5,028 bases of DNA from a bacterium ADurb.Bin374 (GTDB taxonomy: Bacteria; Riflebacteria; Ozemobacteria; Ozemobacterales; Ozemobacteraceae), in NCBI GenBank assembly GCA_002068715.1, contig MWAR01000445.1:1-5028 (forward strand), read 5' to 3'. Positions 1 to 5,028 of the stretch are shown here, piece by piece; position 1 is the stretch's first letter; each line of letters begins with the position of its first letter. The notes below the pieces were generated by a model, which was not told the DNA's origin, made no database searches, and saw nothing but the letters and a program-made list of their open reading frames with translations. Both the position numbers and the translations under genes were made by a program.

Positions 1-1
1 C

Positions 2-370
2 CCGAACCCACGCCCGGAAGAACAGGCCGGATGGGCGTCGATGGCCGCCGCCGCCGCGGTGACCGAGACCGGCGGCCAGCCGTCGATGTATCGCAAATCG
101 GGGCCGACCAACCCCCTCGGCGTGGTTTCTCCGTATCGGTATTATAATATACCTGGTGCTATACATGTGTGGGGGCCGGCGACCCAACCGGTCGTCATCG
201 ATCAGCGGCGTCTCGCCCAGCCCGACTCGTTGGGCAGGTATTATCTGATGCAGCGTCTCGTCCTCCAGATCCGCTGGAACCTCGCATCATCCGAATACAG
301 GCGTCCCGACAGCAATGCGGGACGTCCGCAACGACTGCATGTCGTGACGTACAAGGCAAAACTGGACTGA
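2..370 (+). CDS. C-terminal part of a probable minor prepilin (5' end outside window)
   Basis: The reading frame is open from the first bases of the window, so this is the last 122 codons of a gene that starts upstream. The ATG at 41 is internal and has no ribosome binding site. The visible part has no membrane segment. It ends in a pattern of alternating hydrophobic residues (LVLQIRWN, then RPQRLHVVTYKAKLD). This resembles the last two beta strands of small pilin domains such as PilV or GspI, where a V-x-V-x-W strand is followed by a strand ending in a T/Y-x-K-type tail. The identification rests mainly on this pattern and on the two downstream pilin-like genes, because the diagnostic N-terminus is missing. 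An AT-rich stretch at 137-166 encodes YRYYNIPGAIH with ATA codons unlike the rest of the gene. The next gene begins 11 bases after the stop. A C-terminal piece of an unrelated exported protein cannot be excluded. Confidence 0.5.
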   Translation, partial: PNPRPEEQAGWASMAAAAAVTETGGQPSMYRKSGPTNPLGVVSPYRYYNIPGAIHVWGPATQPVVIDQRRLAQPDSLGRYYLMQRLVLQIRWNLASSEYRRPDSNAGRPQRLHVVTYKAKLD

Positions 371-376
371 AGGGAG
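371..376 (+). promoter_or_regulatory. Ribosome binding site for the PilX/GspK-like gene
   Basis: The purine run AGGGAG lies 5 bases before the ATG at 382, directly after the stop codon of the upstream gene. It decides the start at 382 over the in-frame ATG at 409 and over the much longer open frame beginning at 169, neither of which has a comparable site. Confidence 0.7.
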
Positions 377-381
377 TGCTG

Positions 382-1200
382 ATGAACGGCGGAATTCGGC
401 GACGCGGCATGGCGGTGCTCATCGTGCTGGTCCTGGCTTCGGTCCTTCTCGTTTCGGCCCTGTCGCTCCTGCGCTCCGGCCGAGAGTATCGCAGTCAAGT
501 GACGCGATCGATCCGCGAACTCCAGGTACAGTATATGGCGGCGGGGGCCATCCAGCACGCCGAACTGAAAGTCAGGCTGTTTCCGACGGAGTTGTACGAT
601 GCGAGCATGTACAGTCTCGGCAAGAATCCGGCGTTCGATTTTTCGGAAATCACCCCGGCCGAGCGAGCGAACCTGCCTCTCATCCGGCGAAACGAGTATG
701 CTCCTGCGGCCCCCTGCGTCCGCCGCGCCAATCCGTATAACCCCGGTCCGCGCTTCCTGTCGGACGGCACGCTGTCGACCGACAACTCGACGAAATGGTA
801 CAAACTCGACGCACTCGATACGGCCGACACGAGCCAAGGGCCCACGTCCTGGTTCCCGTCAGGCTGGCCGCGGGATGAGAACGGCCCGGTTCCCAACCAG
901 GACCTCTACCTCTGGCGGTTCCGACACGACATCACGAATCAACCGAGCATTCAGGGGAGCCTGAACTGGAACGACGCGATGGTCGCCAACCCGTATACGC
1001 TCGATATCTCCTCATCGAACCTTTTTCCCTACAGGGCTTCCTACGAAGTCGTGGCCCTCAACGTCATCTCCGTCGCCGGTCAGCGGCGTTTCAACCAGGA
1101 AGCTGTCCGCATGGTCGTCGAAGCATCGATTCTCGATCCGCAGACGGGACTTTCCCACGACCACCGCACGGAGAAAATCATCAAGGTGAGCCGACGATGA
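382..1200 (+). CDS. PilX/GspK-like minor pilin or pseudopilin
   Basis: This encodes a 272-residue protein. It has a short basic leader (residues 1-9, ending RRRG), then a hydrophobic helix at about 10-32 (MAVLIVLVLASVLLVSALSL), then a charged helix continuing to about residue 65. The core QVQYMAAGAIQHAE resembles the AA-x-A-G/I-x-x-A segment of PilX and GspK proteins. The likely prepilin peptidase cut is G9-M10. Position +5 is Ile14, not Glu. Known GspK-type tip pseudopilins lack this Glu, which fits a protein at the tip of the fibre. The rest (66-272) is rich in Pro, Asn and Tyr and ends in beta-like strands (RASYEVVALNVIS, EAVRMVVEASIL). I do not see a GspK-length helical insertion. The start at 382 has a good Shine-Dalgarno. 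The stop overlaps the next start as ATGA. Expected location is the inner membrane, then the tip of a type IV pilus or type II pseudopilus. The family is fairly clear, but the exact PilX versus GspK assignment is not. Confidence 0.7.
   Translation: MNGGIRRRGMAVLIVLVLASVLLVSALSLLRSGREYRSQVTRSIRELQVQYMAAGAIQHAELKVRLFPTELYDASMYSLGKNPAFDFSEITPAERANLPLIRRNEYAPAAPCVRRANPYNPGPRFLSDGTLSTDNSTKWYKLDALDTADTSQGPTSWFPSGWPRDENGPVPNQDLYLWRFRHDITNQPSIQGSLNWNDAMVANPYTLDISSSNLFPYRASYEVVALNVISVAGQRRFNQEAVRMVVEASILDPQTGLSHDHRTEKIIKVSRR
1185..1190 (+). promoter_or_regulatory. Ribosome binding site for the GspJ/PilW-like prepilin
   Basis: GGTGAG, inside the longer AAGGTGAG at 1183-1190, sits 6 bases before the ATG at 1197 within the end of the upstream gene. 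It supports a start at 1197. The adjacent in-frame ATG at 1200 would remove only one residue. Confidence 0.55.
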
Positions 1201-1943
1201 TGCCGGGCCGCAGAGGGTTCACCCTGGTCGAACTGCTCGTCACGACCGTCGTGCTGTCGTTGTTCCTCGCCGGAGCGTATTCGCTGTTTTTCGGCGGCCA
1301 GAAGATCGCGGGAAAATCCGCCTGGCTTCAATACACCATCACCGACCTTCGCAAGGCTGAAATGGTCATCACGAAAGCCATCGAAGCGACTTCATACCCG
1401 ACGACGCTCCTGCCTTCCGCAATGTACGACGCCGGCGGCCGCGACCAGACGTTGATCGGGCCGAACGCCGCGCAATTTTACGTTCACATCGTCCAGGGGC
1501 TCGGCCGGAAATCCGCCTCATCCATTTTCGGCGCCAACTCCGGCGTTTCGATGTACATGCCGCGGGCATTGCCCGAACGGCAGGGCTTCAGCACATCCGA
1601 AGACAGGGCTGGCGTGCTCGGCTGGAACATCTTCAAACTCGAACGCTCGCCCGACCTGAATACCCAAGGCAACCTCATCTGGGAAGAACGTGAAACCACG
1701 TATTCGACCAGCGCGCCCGACTACGCCATGGCATTGACGGCCGATCCCTTCAACGCCCCCCTGAAACGCAGGGAAGTTCTGGTCCGGAACGTCGAATGGA
1801 TCGATATCCAGGCCGAAACCACCGGCCATACGCCGACGAAGATCACCGTCGTCATCTCCGCGGCTTACCCGCGCGAGTCGCGGACGAACCGGCAGGGAAC
1901 CTCCGCCGCCGTTCCAAATGTCGGCATCGTCGCCAATCCGTGA
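1197..1943 (+). CDS. Prepilin with type IV N-terminal methylation signal, GspJ/PilW-like
   Basis: This encodes a 248-residue prepilin. The leader MMPGRRG is followed by FTLVELLVTTVVLSLFLAGA, the textbook prepilin peptidase site: cleavage after G7, Phe8 as the methylated +1 residue and Glu12 at +5. The hydrophobic helix spans about 8-31. It is followed by an amphipathic stretch, LQYTITDLRKAEMVITKAIE, which resembles the start of GspJ/PilW head domains. The rest looks like a mixed alpha/beta head ending in strands (REVLVRNVEWIDIQAE, PTKITVVISAAYP). There are no cysteines, so no disulfide-bonded C-terminal loop of the major-pilin type. Length suits a minor pilin such as GspJ or PilW rather than a major pilin. 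Together with the preceding PilX/GspK-like gene it likely forms part of the tip complex that primes pilus or pseudopilus assembly. The start overlaps the upstream stop (ATGA). Prepilin status is near certain; the subtype is inferred. Confidence 0.88.
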   Translation: MMPGRRGFTLVELLVTTVVLSLFLAGAYSLFFGGQKIAGKSAWLQYTITDLRKAEMVITKAIEATSYPTTLLPSAMYDAGGRDQTLIGPNAAQFYVHIVQGLGRKSASSIFGANSGVSMYMPRALPERQGFSTSEDRAGVLGWNIFKLERSPDLNTQGNLIWEERETTYSTSAPDYAMALTADPFNAPLKRREVLVRNVEWIDIQAETTGHTPTKITVVISAAYPRESRTNRQGTSAAVPNVGIVANP

Positions 1944-1947
1944 GAGG
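1942..1947 (+). promoter_or_regulatory. Possible ribosome binding site for the ankyrin gene
   Basis: GAGAGG overlaps the TGA stop of the prepilin gene and lies 12 bases before the ATG at 1960, a little farther than ideal. It favours 1960 over the ATG at 1918, which lies inside the prepilin gene and has only pyrimidine-rich sequence upstream. The start at 1960 also places the signal peptide directly at the N-terminus. Confidence 0.4.
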
Positions 1948-1959
1948 CCGCGCCACCAG

Positions 1960-3681
1960 ATGAGCCGGTCGCGCTCGGCCCTGATCGCCGTCTGCCTGCT
2001 GCTCGCCCCGCCCCTGCTCACATCCTCGTTCGCGGATGCCATCCACGAAGCCGTCCGCAGGGGCGATCTCGACCGCGTCATCGATATCCTGGGCCGACAC
2101 CCGCGCGTCGTCGAGGACCGCGACACCCTTCGCCCAAGGTCGGAAGGCCTGCCGATGCTCCAGCAGGCCACGCCGCTGCATTTCGCCGCCCAGTCGGGAA
2201 ATATCTCCATCGTCCGGGCGCTGCTGAACGCCGGCGCGGACGTGAACGCGAGGAATCCGCAGGACATCACGCCCCTTCATCTGGCCGCGTGGGATGGAAA
2301 CGCCGAAATCGTCTCCCTGCTGCTCGAGCACGGCGCCGACGTGAATCGCAGAAACCACCGCAACGAAGGCATGTCTGCCCTCGACATCGCGGCCATGACG
2401 GGCGCCGCCGATGTCGTTCGCATCCTCATCGAACACGGGGCCGATCCCCGGCTTGGCAGTCCCGTGAGCCGGGTCACGCCCCTGCATCTCGCAACCGCCT
2501 GGGATCAGACGCGCGCCGCGGAGGAGTTGGTCCGTGGAGGAGCGGATATCAACGCATGCGATGCGCGGGGGCGCACCCCGCTTCACTGGACCGTCCCGAC
2601 AGATCGGCCTGCGCCGTCTCGCGACGGACCGCGCCGGGGGGCGGTCGACATGGCCGGTTGGCTGATTTCCCGCGGAGCTCTCGTGAATGCCGGCGACTCC
2701 GAAGGGAAAACGCCCCTCGCGATGGCTGTCGCCGCGGGCTTGTCCGATATCGCCGAGATCCTGAAAAAGGCCGGCGGGCTCGACACGCCCATTCATTTCG
2801 AGGAACTGCTGAACTCGACGGACACCGCCCGGATCGCCGACGTCCTGAATCGCGCCCCTCTGCTGGCGAACGCGCCTCTGGCCGGCGGTCGACCGCCCCT
2901 CCATGCCGCCGTCGCCGCGGGAAACGCCGACGCCTGTCGCCTGCTCATGGCCGCAGGCGCTGATCCGGCCCGGAAAAACCGGGACGGCGAAACGGCGCTT
3001 CACCTGTGCGCGGCCCTCGGGAACGCCGATATTCCCGTCATCATCGCCTCGCCCGCGGATATATTGAATAGTATAAACGAATACGAGCAGACGCCGCTCG
3101 ACGTCGCGCAGGCCTACGGCCACGCGTCGGCGGCGGAAGCCATCCGCCGTCTCGGGGGGCGACCCGGCATCCCTTCCGGGAAAGTGCTGATCCTGCAGCC
3201 GGGCGACGAGGTCCAGGTCAAGCAGCCGAAATCGAAACAGCGGGTGACGCTTCGTATCGCAAGCAATATATCCAGAATCGTTTTTTCCGAAACGACGCTC
3301 GCCAAGTCCGGGCGTCTCTTCGAGGCCCTGAGCCGGCGTGACATGACGGCCGTCCGCCAGACGCTCGAAGACGAACCGCTCGTGTCCAACGTGCCCCAGA
3401 TCATCGGCAGTATCACGAATGGCATCACGCCCCTGCATCTCGCGGCCGAGTCCGGGGATGCCGCCGCGACGGCCCTCCTCATCATGTTCGGAGCGCGGGT
3501 CAACGCGGCGGATCGCCGTGGCAGGACGCCCCTGCACATCGCCGCCGAAAAGGGATACGCCGAAGTGGCGCGTCTTCTCGTCGAACGCGGCGCCGATCCC
3601 CGCCGTCCCGACGCATCGGGCTGCACTCCCTTCGAGCTTGCAACGGACCCGGCGCTGTCGGTCTATCTCGAACGACGATGA
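1960..3681 (+). CDS. Exported multi-block ankyrin repeat protein
   Basis: This encodes 573 residues. A Sec-type signal peptide has a basic start (MSRSRS), a hydrophobic core at about 7-20 and likely cleavage after SFA25 or ADA27, so the protein should act outside the cytoplasm, probably in the periplasm. I count twelve ankyrin units by their TPLH-like tetrads, with the first residue at 71, 104, 139 (SALD), 173, 206, 251 (TPLA), 312 (PPLH), 345 (TALH), 378 (TPLD), 490, 523 and 556 (TPFE). Most are spaced 33-35 residues apart and carry GADVN-type turns. The 206-251 unit carries an extra, Pro/Arg-rich insert near 212-227. Three capping segments with a common pattern (EAxxRxDxxxVxxxLxxxP) begin near residues 29, 280 and 454. 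Residues 401-451 are a non-ankyrin linker with a beta-like pattern (KVLILQPGDEVQV, QRVTLRIA). Ankyrin units bind proteins; no enzyme motif is visible, so the partner is unknown. The gene lies 16 bases after the prepilin gene and overlaps the next gene by ATGA, suggesting the same operon. Confidence 0.92.
   Translation: MSRSRSALIAVCLLLAPPLLTSSFADAIHEAVRRGDLDRVIDILGRHPRVVEDRDTLRPRSEGLPMLQQATPLHFAAQSGNISIVRALLNAGADVNARNPQDITPLHLAAWDGNAEIVSLLLEHGADVNRRNHRNEGMSALDIAAMTGAADVVRILIEHGADPRLGSPVSRVTPLHLATAWDQTRAAEELVRGGADINACDARGRTPLHWTVPTDRPAPSRDGPRRGAVDMAGWLISRGALVNAGDSEGKTPLAMAVAAGLSDIAEILKKAGGLDTPIHFEELLNSTDTARIADVLNRAPLLANAPLAGGRPPLHAAVAAGNADACRLLMAAGADPARKNRDGETALHLCAALGNADIPVIIASPADILNSINEYEQTPLDVAQAYGHASAAEAIRRLGGRPGIPSGKVLILQPGDEVQVKQPKSKQRVTLRIASNISRIVFSETTLAKSGRLFEALSRRDMTAVRQTLEDEPLVSNVPQIIGSITNGITPLHLAAESGDAAATALLIMFGARVNAADRRGRTPLHIAAEKGYAEVARLLVERGADPRRPDASGCTPFELATDPALSVYLERR
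2041..2793 (+). repeat. Ankyrin block 1: cap plus six units (protein-level repeat)
   Basis: Residues 28-278 of the ankyrin protein. A cap (HEAVRRGDLDRVIDILGRHP) is followed by units whose tetrads fall at residues 71, 104, 139, 173, 206 and 251. The second unit (TPLHLAAWDGNAEIVSLLLE, then HGADVN) is the closest match to the canonical ankyrin consensus. Confidence 0.85.
2794..3159 (+). repeat. Ankyrin block 2: cap plus three units (protein-level repeat)
   Basis: Residues 279-400 of the ankyrin protein. The cap (HFEELLNSTDTARIADVLNR, then AP) is followed by units with tetrads at residues 312 (PPLH), 345 (TALH) and 378 (TPLD). The units are more degenerate than in block 1. The middle one lacks the usual GAD turn and has ASPADILNSI instead, encoded by an AT-rich patch. 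Confidence 0.75.
3313..3678 (+). repeat. Ankyrin block 3: cap plus three units (protein-level repeat)
   Basis: Residues 452-573 of the ankyrin protein. The cap (LFEALSRRDMTAVRQTLEDE, then PLV) is followed by units with tetrads at residues 490, 523 and 556. The last unit is shortened and serves as the C-terminal cap. A 19-base stretch at 3425-3443 is identical to 2474-2492 in block 1, both encoding TPLHLA. Confidence 0.8.
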
Positions 3682-4244
3682 ATATCGTCACGCACGGTCT
3701 TCTCAGCTGGTGCATCGCCCAGCGCGTCTGCGGGACGAAACGCGACGCCGCTCTCGCCGCTTCGGCGGGACTTCTCCCCGATCTGGACGGAGCCGGCGCC
3801 CTGATCGACATGGTGCGCGGCGGCGAAGCCGTGTATTACTCGGCATTCCATCACATTCTCGGCCACAACGTCCTCGCGGGCATCCTCACGGCATCGGCTC
3901 TCGGAGCCTGCGGCGATCGTCGGCTGCGCGTCACCGCGACATCGGCGGGACTTTTCGTCCTTCACGTCATCGGCGACGTCGTCGGCTCCCGGGGTCCCGA
4001 CGGCGAAGCCTGGGCGATCCCCTGGCTGTATCCCTTTGACGGCGCATCGGTTCTCCTCTGGAGCGGACAATGGGAAGTCAATGCTTGGCCTAATATAATA
4101 ATTACAATCATTTTATTATTCCTCTTTTTCCGGCAGACGCGCGACATGGGCTGGTCGCCGCTTCGGTACGTTTCCGAACGAGCCGATGAAGCGTTCGTTT
4201 CGACGCTCCGCAGCCGGTTTCCGCCGCCGGCTCGCACGCCATGA
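3678..4244 (+). CDS. Membrane-bound metal-dependent hydrolase, DUF457/YdjM-like
   Basis: This encodes a 188-residue integral membrane protein. Likely metal ligands and family motifs are His6 in the N-terminal NIVTHG, Asp35 and Asp37 in LLPDLDG, His58, His59 and His63 in FHHILGHN, and His96 and Asp100 in LHVIGD. This order (N-terminal His, LLPDxD, a His cluster, then H-x3-D) matches the DUF457/YdjM group (COG1988). The usual HRGxTHS motif is replaced here by HHILGHN. Hydrophobic segments lie at about 23-40, 64-78, 86-104 and 138-151, and the last ends in a basic, Pro-rich tail. The substrate of the family is not established, so the hydrolase name is by homology only. The start overlaps the ankyrin stop by ATGA with no Shine-Dalgarno, suggesting translational coupling, and the stop overlaps the next start the same way. 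The final membrane helix is encoded by a strikingly AT-rich stretch at 4089-4131. Confidence 0.8.
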   Translation: MNIVTHGLLSWCIAQRVCGTKRDAALAASAGLLPDLDGAGALIDMVRGGEAVYYSAFHHILGHNVLAGILTASALGACGDRRLRVTATSAGLFVLHVIGDVVGSRGPDGEAWAIPWLYPFDGASVLLWSGQWEVNAWPNIIITIILLFLFFRQTRDMGWSPLRYVSERADEAFVSTLRSRFPPPARTP

Positions 4245-5028
4245 TCGACGGCGGCCAGGAGACGACGTTCGGCCCCGGGTTGTATATCCATGTGCCGTTC
4301 TGTCTTTCGAAATGCGGCTACTGCGCCTTTTACTCGACCCTCCCGACGCACGATCTCGTCACGGCCTACCTCGCCAGGCTCGAAGACGAGCTTCGCACCG
4401 AAATCGATGGACGGATCCGGCCCCACATGCGGACGGTCTTCATCGGCGGCGGAAATCCAACGTCCGTCGGCCCCGGGCATTTCGAAAAGCTGATTCGAAT
4501 CGTTTCCCGGGCCATTGCCGGCGCCCCCGTCGATGAATGGACGGTCGAGACGAACCCGGAGACCCTGTCGGGGGAGATCGCGGCCGTCCTGCGCGACATT
4601 CCGGGACTCCGCCTGAGCATGGGACTTCAGCGTCTGCGGGACGACGAACTCCGGCTTCTCGGGCGTCAGGGCACTCTCTCTTCCGGCCGGGAAGCCCTTG
4701 CGCGGGCGCTGTCGCTGACCGGCCGCGTCGGCGTCGATCTGATCCTCGGTCTGCCCGACAGGCCGTCTCTCGCTCCCGGGCTTGCCGATCTCGTCCGCGA
4801 ATTCCCCCTCGAACACGTTTCCGCGTATTTCCTGACGGCCGAGGAGGGCACCCCGCTCGCCGCGCGCGTCGACGAAGGCGGGTTTCCCGATCCGGCCGAC
4901 GTCGGCCCCGGCGAATTGTTCGAGGTTGCCGACGCACTCGCGGCCGCGGGCTACGAACAGTACGAAATTTCGAACTTCGCGCGCCCGGGCGGGCGATGCC
5001 GCCACAACATGAACTATTGGAACGGCGG
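4241..5028 (+). CDS. hemW: HemW-like radical SAM protein (3' end outside window)
   Basis: 262 codons are visible; family members run about 370-400 residues, so the C-terminal third is missing. After YIHVPF comes the radical-SAM cluster C21-x3-C25-x2-C28, giving CGYCAFYS. Phe30 follows rather than the fourth Cys of HemN-type coproporphyrinogen dehydrogenase, which favours HemW. Further HemW landmarks are FIGGGNPTS (67-75, SAM-binding glycines), ETNPET (103-108), LSMGLQ (125-130), LLGR (139-142), VDLILGLP (165-172) and EISNFARPG (242-250). HNMNYW at 255-260 is the HNxxYW motif linked with heme binding in HemW. HemW is a cytoplasmic or membrane-associated heme chaperone for respiratory enzymes, often misannotated as coproporphyrinogen oxidase. 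Unusual points are Asn72 where GGGTP is usual, Arg131 where QS is usual, and RQG after LLG where RxH is common. The start overlaps the hydrolase stop by ATGA and has no clear Shine-Dalgarno. I am confident of the family, less so of in vivo heme-chaperone function. Confidence 0.88.
   Translation, partial: MIDGGQETTFGPGLYIHVPFCLSKCGYCAFYSTLPTHDLVTAYLARLEDELRTEIDGRIRPHMRTVFIGGGNPTSVGPGHFEKLIRIVSRAIAGAPVDEWTVETNPETLSGEIAAVLRDIPGLRLSMGLQRLRDDELRLLGRQGTLSSGREALARALSLTGRVGVDLILGLPDRPSLAPGLADLVREFPLEHVSAYFLTAEEGTPLAARVDEGGFPDPADVGPGELFEVADALAAAGYEQYEISNFARPGGRCRHNMNYWNG

Noticed and set aside
169..381. N-terminal extension of the PilX/GspK-like gene starting at 169
   Set aside because: It would overlap the upstream gene, lacks a ribosome binding site, and would bury the prepilin-like leader 71 residues inside the protein.
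1918..1959. Earlier start for the ankyrin gene at 1918
   Set aside because: There is no Shine-Dalgarno, it overlaps the prepilin gene by 26 bases, and it adds a charged 14-residue extension before the signal peptide.
1984..1995. Lipobox-like Ile-Ala-Val-Cys at residues 9-12 of the ankyrin protein
   Set aside because: The residue before Cys is Val rather than Gly/Ala/Ser, and the Cys lies within the hydrophobic core only 12 residues from the start, so lipoprotein processing is unlikely.
2474..3443. Exact 19-base repeat (2474-2492 and 3425-3443) as a mobile-element or recombination site
   Set aside because: Both copies encode the conserved TPLHLA of ankyrin units in the same frame, so repeat-domain coding explains them.
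1852..3537. Long minus-strand open frame (561 codons) opposite the ankyrin gene
   Set aside because: It is a shadow caused by high-GC codon use on the plus strand. Its product is Arg/Gly/Asp rich with no recognisable domain, while the plus strand gives a clear ankyrin protein.
4201..4240. GC-rich inverted bases (CCGG/CCGGC) before hemW as a possible terminator
   Set aside because: The stem is very short, lies within the hydrolase coding region and has no following T run.
3962..5005. Minus-strand open frame (347 codons) opposite hemW
   Set aside because: The plus strand carries a HemW with all key motifs. The antisense product has low-complexity Arg/Gly/Glu composition and no domain.

Overview
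The window is a high-GC (roughly 60-65% by eye), tightly packed, single-direction bacterial segment. Six plus-strand genes run edge to edge with no gene-free stretch longer than about 16 bases. Prepilin-type proteins, an exported ankyrin protein, an integral-membrane YdjM-type protein and HemW point to a bacterium, probably a Gram-negative-type one. The GGGNP variant in the radical-SAM gene and the loose minor-pilin cluster would fit an uncultured lineage such as Spirochaetes or Riflebacteria/Ozemobacteria. That taxonomic guess is weak.

Region 1 (1-1943) is a minor-pilin module. It holds the 3' end of a gene whose C-terminus looks like a small pilin domain, a PilX/GspK-like protein with an RRRG-M leader and no Glu at +5, and a classical GspJ/PilW-like prepilin with the G-FTLVE cleavage site. 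These would form the initiating tip complex of a type IV pilus or type II secretion pseudopilus.

Region 2 (1960-3681) encodes a 573-residue exported ankyrin protein. A signal peptide is followed by twelve TPLH-type ankyrin units in three blocks (6, 3 and 3), each opened by a similar capping helix pair. A roughly 50-residue non-ankyrin, probably beta-rich linker separates the second and third blocks. Region 3 (3678-5028) holds a DUF457/YdjM-like membrane metal-dependent hydrolase and the first 262 codons of a HemW-like radical-SAM heme chaperone, cut off by the window edge.

Three of the gene junctions are ATGA stop/start overlaps (1197-1200, 3678-3681, 4241-4244) and the other two gaps are 11 and 16 bases, so co-transcription and translational coupling are likely. 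The most notable points are the exported, modular ankyrin protein embedded behind minor pilin genes, and four short AT-rich islands that contain every ATA codon I found in the window. I see no RNA gene, mobile element, CRISPR array or convincing terminator.
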